64,000 bases of DNA, from the NCBI GenBank assembly GCA_003439945.1, contig QVRM01001745.1, positions 35,001 to 99,000 on the forward strand, in the 5' to 3' direction. The notes beneath the pieces are model-generated. The model was not told where the DNA came from, did not search any database, and saw only the letters and a list, made by a program, of their open reading frames with translations. Below, piece after piece: positions 22,715 to 33,266 of this stretch (positions within the stretch are counted from its first letter, which is position 1; the number at the start of each line of letters is the position of its first letter). A program made the translations under genes and the position numbers. The DNA is from Dermanyssus gallinae. Taxonomy: Eukaryota; Arthropoda; Arachnida; Mesostigmata; Dermanyssidae.

Positions 22715-24534
22715 AACTCCTCCAGGGCCTCCTCGGAGGCCCTGGCCAGCTGAGCTGGGGTATCTTCAACTCCAATCAAAAGTATTAAATCCTCAAAGGT
22801 TGTCAAGGATCCCAAGTAGCACGATAATGATAAATCCCTAGCACGGCGAATCCCTAAGTCCCCCGCGCTCACAGGAAGTGATGCCTGGGCCCAGGATGCA
22901 GATCCTAAGTGAACGTTGAGTAGCCGTTCTAGTCCCGTACGCAGAATGTCGTCGAACCTGTCGAGAAGGTCGGTCCTTTTAAAAGAAGGTGAACAACGCA
23001 AAAGATACGTCAGACGAGGAGTGGAGAGACTTTGTCGCAAGAGGTATAACGCCGGGTGGGCATCTAGGGTTTGAAGTCTGCTGCACCATCGGCTGACTTC
23101 AACAAGTTTTCTGCGACGAAGGACACCCTCCAGCGCCGCATCAGTAAGAGGGGCTCCCAGAAGCTCGATATTGTCCTCGGCTGCTAATCGAATGTCGGGT
23201 AGTATTCCCCGCAAGCTTGAAATAGGCTCGTCGCGGTAAAGCTCTGACAGTAGAAAGAGCTCGCATTTATTTGCGTTGAGAGTTAAGCCGGAGCACGCTT
23301 GAAATTCCTGAACAGTCTTGATGTCTGCCTGGATCGTTGCCAGGTCACCTGCCAGCGTTGCGTCATCAATATACCACGGTCGGAACTCCGATCGAAGCTT
23401 CGCCTGTAGTTCAGCGATAGCGATACAGAAGAGGGCTGGCCCACACGGGTCGCCTTGTTGTACCCCACACATCGACTTGAGCGTCTCACCTTGCCACAGA
23501 AGATTAGCGGGCAGTCTATACATCTGATATACAGCCGGGTAAATAGCGGGTATCGATCTTTTTACAGCATTGAGTAAATGATCTCGGCAAAGCATGTTAA
23601 AGGCGTTTTGAAAATCGAGCTTTACTAAAGCTTTTCCTTGCCCTCTGTTCGATTTGATGAAAGCGGCGGCCGCATGCACAGCCGCTTCTGCTCCTCCTTT
23701 TATCCCGCACCCTAGTTGCATGGGAGCCACAAGCTCGAGAATTGCCGTCCTAGATTTTTTCATTAAAATCTTACCGACCAGTCGACGCAGGGTAAGCCCC
23801 ACGGCGATTGGCCGAATACCCCCGTCCTTTTTTCGTAGAGCGATTAATGTTGCGCCGTAAAAAGTGGACAGCGTGAACTCTGGAACTCGCCCGTTGACTG
23901 CTAGATTAACGAAGTGGCGTAACGCTTGCAACAGAGGGTTGCTATCATCCTGGCGGCAACCTATGAGATCTTTCAGATGCCGAGGGCGAAGACCATCCGG
24001 ACCGCCACTAGACCGCCCCTGGGCCAGCTTTGTCTGCACGATCCTTGCTCTACGACTGGCGTCGTCAGTACTTGTAGCTCGCGAAGGTCGTCCACTGGTT
24101 ACGTGAGGATTCTCATCCAGGCGTGCGCCTCTACGAAATCTATGTAAATTTTCTCCTAGGACCGAAGTGAGCGTGCGCCCCTTCTCCTTTTTCACCGGTA
24201 TACTAAACACCATTGTTGGAAATTCTACCAGCCGTTCCCAACTGTGCTGGCTGGCCACCGAGCACACCTCGTTGATACTTCTTGACAGTTCGACGGCAAA
24301 ATGTTCTCTTAAACTGCGGGGAATGCACGATATCATCTTTACTTTGGACTTGATAGCGGCAGCCTTTGATACGTACGTTGGAAAGCTATTTCCTGGCGGG
24401 GTTGCTTGAGAGTGTGCGTTGGTGACGGAGAAGCGATTTGATGAATGTGTCGAAATGGCGTCAGTGTGAGCTGTTGCTTGTGATTGAACGGATGAAGTAA
24501 GCCAGTACCTTATATCTGATTGACCATTTAACAT
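22711..24534 (-). CDS. Nested LINE ORF2, reverse transcriptase domain
   Basis: A 607-codon open frame on the minus strand that encodes the reverse transcriptase of a non-LTR retrotransposon. Visible blocks are GRSSGGPDGLRPRHLKDLI (about residues 172-190), RPIAVGLTLRRLVGKI (241-256), block A ALVKLDFQNAFN (302-313, Asp 307), block B GVQQGDPCGPALF (357-369) and the catalytic block C WYIDDATLAGD (387-397). The thumb follows. All expected catalytic aspartates are present. The ATG at 24532-24534 overlaps the stop of the upstream frame as ATGTTAA, an arrangement that could allow reinitiation but could equally be chance or decay. The frame ends at a shift into the endonuclease part at 22100-22714. 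The length of the open frame suggests a relatively recent insertion. Confidence 0.85.
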   Translation of the reverse strand: MLNGQSDIRYWLTSSVQSQATAHTDAISTHSSNRFSVTNAHSQATPPGNSFPTYVSKAAAIKSKVKMISCIPRSLREHFAVELSRSINEVCSVASQHSWERLVEFPTMVFSIPVKKEKGRTLTSVLGENLHRFRRGARLDENPHVTSGRPSRATSTDDASRRARIVQTKLAQGRSSGGPDGLRPRHLKDLIGCRQDDSNPLLQALRHFVNLAVNGRVPEFTLSTFYGATLIALRKKDGGIRPIAVGLTLRRLVGKILMKKSRTAILELVAPMQLGCGIKGGAEAAVHAAAAFIKSNRGQGKALVKLDFQNAFNMLCRDHLLNAVKRSIPAIYPAVYQMYRLPANLLWQGETLKSMCGVQQGDPCGPALFCIAIAELQAKLRSEFRPWYIDDATLAGDLATIQADIKTVQEFQACSGLTLNANKCELFLLSELYRDEPISSLRGILPDIRLAAEDNIELLGAPLTDAALEGVLRRRKLVEVSRWCSRLQTLDAHPALYLLRQSLSTPRLTYLLRCSPSFKRTDLLDRFDDILRTGLERLLNVHLGSASWAQASLPVSAGDLGIRRARDLSLSCYLGSLTTFEDLILLIGVEDTPAQLARASEEALEEF

Positions 24535-25106
24535 GATGGTGTTTGCGAGTTTGTCCCCCCAGGTTCTCCAGTCGAGGCTCGAGTCGACGCACTGGACTCC
24601 GCCGAAAGCAGCGGCGCTGGCGGACTCGGGTTAAGTACAGCATTAATGGCCTTCTCCAATTGTTGGCATAAATTGAAGGTTAGCGGCTTTGCAGAAGACG
24701 CCGAAGATTTAGTCAGCGACTCATGTGTGCCGAGCAGCCCCGGAAGGACGGATGAGACCACCTTTTCGATGATCTCTCCAATTTGCACCATGATTGCTTC
24801 GATTATTTGAGGGATGATCTTTGCGGATACCGCCAAAACCATTGTGTCTAGGCTATGGCCATGTGCCCTATCGCTTGTGGCTTTGGCCGCCGTAGAGACT
24901 GGTGCTGCTAGCCCCATTTTGACTTCGGCTGGTGGAACGCTTGTTTTCTGCGGTACCTTGATCCCATTCTGTACGACCGCAGCGAAACTGCGTCTGCTAA
25001 ATGACTCTGACGGTTGAATCTCTGCGATTGGAGCACAGAGTTTAACTGGCGCGGTATCCGTGTTTTGCTGAATTACGCGAATAGCCGATTTCTTAAGAAG
25101 TTCCAT
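24528..25106 (-). pseudogene. Nested LINE, linker segment between zinc knuckles and RT
   Basis: A 192-codon minus-strand frame that I assign to the element by position only. It starts MELLKKSAIRVIQQ and is rich in Ala, Ser and Pro, with a Val/Ile-rich amphipathic stretch (MVQIGEIIEKVVSSVLPGLL). Similar low-complexity linkers follow the zinc knuckles in gag-like ORF1 proteins. It overlaps the zinc-knuckle frame by 14 bp upstream and the RT frame by 7 bp downstream, each in a different reading frame. Either ORF1 has suffered frameshifts, or these are genuine overlapping reading frames. Confidence 0.5.
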
Positions 25107-25482
25107 GCGATTTAAGCGATGGGGACACGATCAACACGGCCTCATGGCCGCCCTTACATAGGCAGCATCGCGCTGCGTCTTTGCAATCTTTTCGCAAATG
25201 GTTAGTAGATCCGCATCGTCTACAACGAGGGGCCTTCAATGGACAATCAGGCTTTATATGATCTAAACTGTAGCATCGATAACACTGTAGAGGTTCCCGG
25301 TAGAGAGTAACGCCATGGCCCTCCTGATTGGTAAGAAGACAATTTGACCGCACCCATACAAATCGCGGGACAAACTGTCTAGTCCGTGACAGAAGCCCGC
25401 CATTGTGGGACCACGTTGGACGCGTCCATGACGGGCCTGTGCCAAATAAAGAAAATTGCCGAAAAAGCATCGAAGACGACAA
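25093..25482 (-). pseudogene. Nested LINE ORF1, gag-like with three CCHC-type knuckles
   Basis: The minus-strand frame contains FVPRFVWVRSN, LYREPLQCYRCYSLDHIKPDC, CRRCGSTNHLRKDC and CCLCKGGHE. The first two are complete CX2CX4HX4C zinc knuckles and the third is partial. Such knuckles are typical of the nucleic-acid-binding ORF1 protein of R1- or Jockey-type LINEs. Here they sit upstream of an RT that ends in a restriction-like endonuclease signature. I cannot place the 5' end of the element; the frame loses recognisable similarity upstream of about 25.4 kb. Confidence 0.65.
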
Positions 25483-25889
25483 ACGCTAATGCCAGGATAC
25501 TCCCGAAGATGTAAAGACACTTCTGGTGGGAAGTCAATCGCGCTCTTCGGAGCTTCATGTGGGTCAGAGCGCCATTGAGATAAAGGAGGCAAAGCTGATT
25601 TTGCTTAGACCACAGTAAATTGTACACCTTAGAGTAATACCAGGGTACAGAACAATTAGCACAAACACAACCCCGCTGCTCGTCCGAAGATACTCCCTGG
25701 GTCCTCAAGGCGTCTGAGAGAGCGTGCCTGTAGCATATGAGCACACCCACGAAGACCGAAAAAGAAAGAGACAGAAACGCCACAATAGAAGATTTGTAAG
25801 CCGAGTGAGGCCTCATTCCCTCTGGTGTCCTCAGACGGAACTTGAGAAAGCTGCTGCCAAGCATAGACAGCAAGGCTGTAAGGGGATTC

Positions 25890-26080
25890 AACCTTCTACC
25901 TGATGCAGGTTATCACAATACATGTCAAGTTCCAATCATACCTTTACCGAATAGGGAAGGCCCCATCAGAAACATGCATTTTCTTTAAAGCAGCCGTGGA
26001 AGACACTACGGGACACATACTGCTTAAGTGCCGGGCATGGGAAAAGGCCAACACTGTAGCGACTGGGCAGAATTACGGGA
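25890..26080 (+). pseudogene. R1-like LINE, C-terminal tail (3' part of split element)
   Basis: The + strand translation contains FQSYLYRIGKAPSETCIFFK followed by EDTTGHILLKCRAWEK. This matches the C-terminal Cys/His region of R1-type ORF2 (pattern YLHRIG-APSPTC..C...EDTAEH-LFECPRW). The second Cys of the first pair is replaced by Phe. It has the same orientation as the 5' part at 19.4-21.84 kb, with the minus-strand LINE between them. The central RT (about 1.5 kb) is not found on either side, so the host element was already deleted or lost material during or after the insertion. Confidence 0.6.
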
Positions 26081-26475
26081 GATGGTTCAGAGCGGGAATA
26101 ACTAATTCCGATTTTCGGGTACCCCCCGCGGGATGGTATAAGAGGATTAATTATGTACACTCTAGGGTTGGCGCAGCCATAAGAAGTGGGAACAGAAATA
26201 GCACATGATTTGCAAAATGCAAAACACAGAAGATGCACGGAGAGGCAAAATGTTTTATAGGCCGACGATTCAGAAGAAAGTGCAACTTTGCTACCGAGGG
26301 CAGCCACCGTCCCGCGACGCGAAGAGTCCCGCGGTAATACTCAGCAGCGAACGTTACCCAGAATATCTCTCAGGTTATTCGCACAACAGATGCCCATCAA
26401 GATGCAAAAACGTCGCTCACGAACAACGTCGACCTTACTATAGTTTTCCTTCCGCAATCGAAGCGCGGACGAACG

Positions 26476-26513
26476 CGCTTGAAATTGGTGACTGGTGTTA
26501 CCAATTTCAAGCG
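26476..26513. repeat. Perfect 14 bp hairpin
   Basis: Left arm CGCTTGAAATTGGT (26476-26489), 10-base spacer, right arm ACCAATTTCAAGCG (26500-26513). There is no T run after it and no neighbouring gene, so a terminator role is not indicated. Confidence 0.8.
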
Positions 26514-26519
26514 AAGGCA

Positions 26520-27240
26520 CAAGCTTGTTCGGTGTGCCTATTAGGTGTATCAAAGGAAATATTAGTCTGTCTGTTGGAGAAGCGTCGGACCGGCGACCAA
26601 TTCAATGTTCGAGCTGGCTGGAATGAACAACTGATATTTTAGTAGATTGCCACCAAAGATCTAAGGCTTCAGGTCTAGGGAGAAACCCGAACTGGAGATT
26701 GGTGTTGCCGTGAGCGCTGCGAATGCAGCCGGAATCACCGACAGCCAACGATGTAGAGGGCGAGTGTCATTATCACCTTGTCACTATAACTGCTCGCGGC
26801 AGATTGCCACCGCTGACGGAACACCATTACGGAAGGCGGCAAAACAACGACCTCGGTCGGCAAAAACGTTGCAGACGAGTCATGTGATTCTGCTATCAGC
26901 ACCAAAATATTGACTCTCTTGACAAACGTATAATCCTCGTTAATTCCGATGTTATTCCAAATGACCGTGTCGTATTCGCTACCAACAGCCGAAGACTTAG
27001 GCACTCTACCTTACGTCGTTCGCTAACCGTTTTATTTGCGGCAATTTGAGTTGTTTCTTATCGTACGATGACGAAAGGAAAGTGTTTCTTACAACTTATC
27101 TTGTTCGGTTTCATAGCCTTTGGTTTTGCCGCCCAAATTAAATTGCGGGCGAAACCGTTTGGTTGTCGCAATTATTAAAAAACCGTTTCAAATAATGGTA
27201 CCCAAGACGGCAGCAAACATAGACTCTTCTTGTGAAATGC
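26520..27240. other. No gene recognised
   Basis: Unique DNA of about average composition; no motif seen on either strand. Confidence 0.4.
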
Positions 27241-27244
27241 AATG

Positions 27245-27425
27245 TATATATATATATATTATATATATATATATATTATATGATATATATATTATATATA
27301 TATTATATATCTATATATATATATTAATATATATTATATATATATATATATATATATTATTATCTCTCTATATATATTGCTATCTATTATCTCTACTTAT
27401 CTATCTAATACATATATATATTGTT
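27245..27425. repeat. Imperfect AT-rich microsatellite block
   Basis: About 180 bp of TA runs broken by extra T, CTC and TCTA units, suggesting repeated slippage of an older (TA)n tract. Confidence 0.9.
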
Positions 27426-27450
27426 TCGCTTGGGATTTAATACCTAAATA

Positions 27451-27495
27451 CCATGTCACCATTTTTTATCAGGGGCGCCTAGAGCGGCAGCATAT
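27451..27495. repeat. Dispersed repeat R-b, copy 1
   Basis: About 45 bp that matches 37848-37893. The shared landmarks are CATGTCACC and ATCAGGGGCGC followed by TAGAGCGGCAGCAT. It lies between an AT block and the 3' end of a LINE tail; the second copy has no LINE beside it. Confidence 0.6.
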
Positions 27496-27537
27496 ATATT
27501 ACCTACGCATTCATATAATCCATGTCTACTTCAATAC

Positions 27538-28310
27538 CTACTGAGTATTTGCTTGCCATTGTAACACCCTCTTCTTTGTTATATCGACCAGGTCATTTCT
27601 AACATTTGTTCCTAGAGCTAGGGCCTCCGACAGCTCTATATCTCTGCTCCCCCCTAAGGCTATACATTCTTTAATAATATGTTCGATTGACTCATTCTCT
27701 AGCCCACATGCTCGACATTCTGCACTTTGACCCTCCTTATATTTAGCTCTATGTATCCTTGCATCCAACATCCCTGCCCTGGAATCTGCCAATAGCCCAC
27801 TCGCTCTTGAATGATCGTATACCCATTCTACCCCGCCCCTTTCCTGCTTTTCCTTTCCATACATAGTTGCCAAATTTAATCTGGAGCCAATTGCCAGTTT
27901 CGATTTGTCTGTATATGACTTGTTTATTTTCAATTTCACTATTTTCTCTGATACCCTCGCTCTTGTTCATTGCTGACAATTTTACCCAATCTACCTAGCT
28001 GCGAACTCTACTCTGCGATCCCACTTCGTTTTAATCATAAGTGCCGTCTTTACCAGTTGCATCTGCTTAGCCCATCTTTTATTTGTGACATTTTCAATCC
28101 TACTACTAATTCTAATAAGCTTACTTTGTACTTCCCTTTGTATACATTTTGACATTCCCCCTTTCCCCTCAAGAAATTCCCTGGCGCAATTAAACGGCAA
28201 CCCAATGCAAATCTTATCACCTCTCTTTGTATTGTTTCTAACTTCTTTCTCAACCCTGCGCTATGGACCAGAGAGGCATTAGCAAAGGTCAATCCTGGCA
28301 CATACATAGC
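27538..28310 (-). pseudogene. 5'-truncated LINE, ORF2 C-terminal region
   Basis: Minus strand. The upstream frame (28050-28307) reads YVPGLTFANASLVHSAGLRK then LETIQREVIRFALGC, and the downstream frame (27538-27939) includes RASGLLADSRAGMLDAR and the Cys/His motif CRACGLENESIEHIIKEC. Such sequences form the region between the RT thumb and the C-terminal zinc motif in several arthropod LINE families. At least one frameshift separates the two parts. The RT core and endonuclease are absent, as expected of a 5'-truncated insertion. It is a different family from the element at 34.7-37.0 kb, judged by the thumb sequence. Confidence 0.65.
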
Positions 28311-29050
28311 CTTCCATATATTCCTTGTTACTATATATTTATTAAACCCCAGAGACCCTTACACCTTACTGCATTTCTTCCTTTTTCAGCCTTCTTCCTC
28401 TATTTATATATATATATATATATATTCGACCTAATATGCTACCAAGAGCAATAAAAATACTTATAAAGCCATCTTTAGTTAGAGTTTTTGCAGCCAAGCG
28501 TTCTCACAGTGAATGTGTTTTAAGCGTGCAAGGCCAGTTCACAACTTTTGTTGCTATTTACAACCTTGCTTTCTTCGCAAGAGCCTTTAGTGTTAATGAA
28601 AGAAACTTTATCTTCATGATCTCGAGTTGAGTCGTAAATGAGTCGGTCGCCCACTCTAGCAAGACAACAAGGACTTGAGGCTGGCAAGCTCTCGCCAGCC
28701 TCCGACAAAGTTTCGAACATTGTAGACGCTGCAGAGCGATTCCTGCGGCACCAACATCTTCATGTCTATAATAGCTAGGCTGTTAGATCCAGCAAACGCT
28801 ACTTAACAGCTTAATAAAAGACTGTCGTTGCGGGATCTTTTATCACCCTGAGAACAACACTATTTTGATTTGAGCGATGCAGGCCTGCGTATTCGACGAC
28901 CTGGGGTGTCGTCTTTGTAAAGCTGCTTATAAAAGTGTTAATTAAACCACTGAATAGGACACACCATATAGAGAGCTATCTATGAGCCTTGGCGGAAAGT
29001 TGGTCAATTGGCTGATAAAACATGTCTGCGTTATTTGCAAGCGTGCAATT
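28311..29050. other. No gene recognised
   Basis: Non-coding DNA with an (AT)n tract at about 28404-28424. No motif identified. Confidence 0.4.
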
Positions 29051-29201
29051 TCGAGAAGACAGTACCGCGGCCACCCCCCGTCAAGGGGCAAAGAGGACGA
29101 CTGGATTTTAGTGGGTGCGAGTCCCGCACTACCGAGGCTTTGACAACGTCGCCCGGTGTGCATAACGCAACTTACCAGTCACCTCTATAAATAAAAAAAA
29201 A
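29050..29201 (+). repeat. Family-3 short repeat, copy 2
   Basis: Contains the core GGATTTTAGTGGGTGCGAGT followed by CCCGCAC, matching copies at 15.4, 29.4 and 44.3 kb. The core forms a short T-arm-like stem around a B-box-like loop. The copy ends in an A run (ATAAATAAAAAAAAAA), which continues directly into (AT)n. The order body, A-tail, (AT)n suggests that the microsatellite grew from the tail. Confidence 0.6.
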
Positions 29202-29241
29202 ATATATATATATATATAGATATATATATCTATCTATATAA

Positions 29242-29276
<35 letters not shown>
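29202..29276. repeat. (AT)n microsatellite block
   Basis: AT runs with GATA and CTAT interruptions, partly palindromic, between two copies of the family-3 repeat. Confidence 0.9.
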
Positions 29277-29278
<2 letters not shown>

Positions 29279-29295
29279 CAACGGCCTTCTTGAAG

Positions 29296-29543
29296 TCGCC
29301 GCCCCGCACCAAAGCGGGCTAGGGCGACTGTAGGAAGGCTGGAGTAGGGAGGAGAGGCAAACTGGCCACTCCCATGGATACGAAGCGATGCCTAGCAGTT
29401 ACCGTTCCCTGGGGGTGGGGGGGAGGCGGGTGTTAGTGGGTTTGTGAGTCCCACACTAGTCACTGGCTGTGGTGGCGCATGTACATCACGATTCCCGTAA
29501 TCCCCCATATTAATGCTGAGAGGTTTCAGCATTAAAAAAAAAA
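29296..29543 (+). repeat. Family-3 short repeat, copy 3
   Basis: The core TTAGTGGGTTTGTGAGTCCC matches the other copies. The upstream part shares TGGCCAC and GGGGG landmarks with the reversed copy at 44.3 kb. The 3' end is CAGCATT followed by a run of ten A and then (AT)n. The true 5' end is not certain; GC-rich sequence from about 29296 may belong to the element or to a neighbour. Confidence 0.55.
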
Positions 29544-29708
29544 TATATATATATATATACATAATAGAGTATAAAGCCAAGCACATTGAAATGGTGATGT
29601 TTTCTTTATTTAGTCGTACCCGTAATGCGTAAGCGACTTAAGCCGGCGGCGACCGTCGATAGCAGCAGCAGCAGTTAGATAGACCTATGCGTAGCCTAGA
29701 TATCTCTA

Positions 29709-29895
29709 GGAATGTAAATAGTACATAGCCTGTATTCGGTACCGTGTACGGCTACGGAGTTTGCTCACTTTATTGGTAGCTTCTTTGACGACATCCGGTT
29801 TGAAGATCTCGGAATAGCTCCGCTTGGATGCGAACTTCTCCCGAAGCGACTTGGTTCTGCCGGAGAACGAACGCGCCGTGTTGATGTTGCTCATC
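29709..29895 (-). CDS. Candidate exon, basic protein segment
   Basis: I do not recognise the protein. On the minus strand an acceptor-like TCTCTCGCTTCAGCAG|G (two alternative AGs) is followed by a frame reading MSNINTARSFSGRTKSLREK, then SYSEIFKPDVVKEATNKVSK and LRSRTRYR. The segment is basic and hydrophilic and lacks the repeats and low complexity of nearby random frames. It either ends at a TAG at 29706-29708, making it a terminal exon, or splices at a GTACCG donor with its last base at 29743. Its entry phase (one base completing a codon) does not fit directly onto the candidate exon at 61.4-61.7 kb, so no joining is proposed. Confidence 0.4.
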
Positions 29896-29909
29896 CTGCT
29901 GAAGCGAGA

Positions 29910-32430
29910 GACAAGACAAGACCAAAACAGGACAGATCACATCATATTAAATTAGTGCGATTAGCGGAATAGCTCTTAATTCGCTCCCCGCCCTCCAACA
30001 TCAGTGACCGTCGCACAAACGGATCGTACATAAGTCACCAGTTCACGGACATAAGACGCTGAGCGGCGAATATTTAGGGACTGCCCTACGCTTTTGCGGC
30101 TATGCGACCCAGACCAATTCTAGCTACCGACGACTCGAGTACGTGTGCAGGTTAGTAATTCGCAGGTGGAAGCTAAGCGGACATAGGCATGGATGCGGAT
30201 GGAGTTTCTGAGTGTTCGATTCGATCGCTCTTTTTCTTTATTGTCGTTCGGTGGTTTGTTTTGTTACTGGACTGGTCGGACATATTATTGACGCGCATTG
30301 CAAAAGTAAAGTTTGAGATGTTTAAGAGGCGCATCTTCTTTAGAATAAGTTGTGTGTTCAGTAAACGAAGCAGCAGTCCCTCGTCGTTCGGGCCGGTTGC
30401 CTTATTGGTTACTTTCTGAAATTACACAAGACCATAAGAAGCATATTGCGCGTTACACGTACGTAGTAAATAAATCGCATATATAACATAGATTCAGGTT
30501 TTCATATATCTACCGTTTCGATGCGATTTTCCTCAGGGTTTGTAGATTTGGGCTAGCATTATGAAAACAGAAAATGTAGTATCGTACATGAGAAAACGAA
30601 AAAATAGTATCGTACATGCGTGCAAGGCCACGTAGTGACCTTGTGTTGAGATTGCTTCTCGAAGAAAGAACCTTTCCCGCGGCAGACCAATCTAGCTTCT
30701 CTTGTTGATCATCTTTCTACGCATATCCTCTATAATCTATTCTTTCTGCCAATCGCGTGTAATGAGACTTGTAAAAGTACGCACAGCTTAAAGAAACGAA
30801 CTCTACAAACGAAACAAAACAACAACAACAACAAACAACAGCTCTTTTAAACGATTTTTAAGGGGCCAAATGGCAAAAAGCCCAAAGACGCAATTGATGT
30901 GTTGCAAAACATCAACAAACAACAAAACACTGCCTAGTGACTCAGCCCACATTCACATACTCTCAGCTCAGTTTTAGGAACAGTGGCCAAAGTAAGTTTT
31001 CTACTCACCGATGTGCTTCACTCGAACAATCTGCCGTACGAGCAACAACCAAAACCCAAACAATTGAGTACTTTCCAGGCGAAGGCTACAGGCCACCCAA
31101 CACAAGCGACCTCAAACGAAGTATTGGCTGATAGCAACGGCCGGCAGCGATAGTAATGACGATGGCGAACAGAGGCAATGATGATGCTATGGCGGTGCAG
31201 GAGATGTAAAGATGAGTTTTTCGTCTTCTTGCTGCTGAAGACTGCTTCGCGGTCCACCTTCGTGGTCGGCCTCGGGCTGTCATACTAAGACCTGCAATCC
31301 CTTGTATCTGCCAAGTTTGTGCGCTGACAACACCAGCACAAAGTAATTTGTGTGGAGCCCAGTCTTGCCTCAGGTGGGTTCCAACGTGCGTGCCTTGAGG
31401 CAACGGTCATGGAAGTGAGCGTCCTGTTATGAGGCTGGTGCAGAGCAAAGATGCTACCGGCTTCAGTATCGAGTACACCTGAATCGCACAGCACATAAGG
31501 CCAAGGTGTAGAAAACACAGGCGTTTTATGCGATCGTTTGAGCGTGAAACGGTGCAGTCTCTGTAGAAGGAACTTGCACGAACGTTCGCGTGCCCTAGGG
31601 CTAGGTGGAGCCTGCCCGCGGCCTCTATCAAACTGACGAGGAAACGCCAAACTCAACTTTAACGAGAGTACTTTCACCAAACCGAACTCGTTACAACTAT
31701 ATTTACAAGTGATCATATCAGAACAGCGTAATAAAAACAGATTATGCATTTGACCAGATGAAATAGCCATTCAAGAAACAAACAAAAAAACAAGGAATAG
31801 AGGAGATAGGGAGAGAGCGAGAGATAGCAGGTACTCTATGCTCACTTCAAAATTCTCCAAGGTCATTGCCTCATAACGAAAAGTGTTTTATATTTTTCGA
31901 TTGATTACTATGAACATATATTCGACGTGTCGTCCCCGTGGAGACAGGGAACCAACCGAGTGGTTTATTCCCTGTCTGTACGCTGGAAAAATTTTTCCTC
32001 CAGAGCTGTCCGACAAGAGCTTGATACGTCTTGGCGCTTAGGCCTAAGGGAAATAGGCAAGAGGTGAGCACCTTTCCCCAAAATGTATTTTGGCCTACAC
32101 ATTCGAGATGGGTAGTGACTCATCAGTGAGATTAATTTGTTTGAACTAGTAGGGAGAAAGACGGCTAGAGACGGCAAATAAGACCACAAAAGGACCTACC
32201 TCAACAAAAAAAGTACGCTCAACAGAAGAGTACGACAGCAGTTCTAATTAAGGAGAGCAGTGCAGAGTAAGTTTATGAGAAGCGGGGGGTCTTTATTTGC
32301 TCCTGCCTGCCTACGTGAGCCGACGCAAAACGCATCATGCCTCTAGCCGAAGGGAGACCACCGATGCCGCCGACGAAACATATGTCTCCCGGGGGTGGGA
32401 CACGTTTGTGTCGCGATCAGTTCTCCTCCT
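29910..32430. other. No gene recognised
   Basis: Unique DNA. Open frames on the minus strand at 31.0-31.8 kb overlap one another in different frames and show no motif. Confidence 0.4.
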
Positions 32431-32440
32431 CACCAGGTTC

Positions 32441-32688
32441 AGGTCCGAAGGTCAAGTCGTCGTCCAACGCCGAGATGTTCGAGCGTGACCTGTCGATCCA
32501 CGCCTCGACTGTTGAGTCACACACAGCCGGCTTTGCTTGGTGACTATCTATCGCCTTGTGCAACCGGGTATCTTTGATCAACTGACGCAACTGGTTGTTA
32601 GACCAGCCACCGTCGCAGGCCGAAGTATCGATTAGCCGAATTGAACCTCGCCAGCCTCGAAGAGGGAACATACTTCCAACCTCACTGG
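32441..32688 (-). CDS. Possible exon, acidic protein segment
   Basis: I do not recognise the protein. The minus-strand frame between an acceptor-like GGTTTATCAG|CCAG and a donor-like CCTG|GTGAGG reads WSNNQLRQLIKDTRLHKAID, SHQAKPAVCDSTVEAW and SNISALDDDLTFGPEP. The C-terminal half looks more protein-like than the surrounding frames. The splice sites are plausible but common by chance, so this is a weak call. Confidence 0.25.
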
Positions 32689-33266
32689 CTGATAAACCAT
32701 CCTGGCGACTTAAACCAATATTAGCCGGCCATATTATGCCGGCAGGTAGAAATAGATCGCCCGCCATAGACCTATGGATGGATAGACGCGCACGGGTGAT
32801 ATATATATATATATATATATTTATAGCTTCACTACGGCACGCTTTAATCACCCCGAGACTTAGCAAAGTCAATGCCGTCGTATGCGCGGCCAACCACCGT
32901 AGCTGCTGCTACTGGTTCATTGTTCCCGGCTGATCTACTTGATCATCACATAATCGGATGTGTGCGCTATGAATAGAGACAACATCGCAAAGATAAACCG
33001 GCCCATAAATAGATACCCTAGATACACACGTTATCTCCATGAACAGACACTGTGACGACATACTTAGTACGTATTTGTATGTGCAGGACTTGTGAATACG
33101 CGTTATTACTTTTGTTGGTATTGCTACGATATATGACTATAGTGACAACAGCCGTAGCATCCGTCTGCACGGATCAAGTTTGCATAATCGTATCGTTCAC
33201 TTATTGTCGTTGTCGTCGATGCTGTTGCTCTCAGTCGGGAGAACAGCCTCCTGCATTATTTATATA

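Noticed and set aside
25379..25891. 170-codon open frame on the minus strand with hydrophobic stretches
   Set aside because: It overlaps the zinc-knuckle frame in a different phase and shows no recognisable domain; probably chance.
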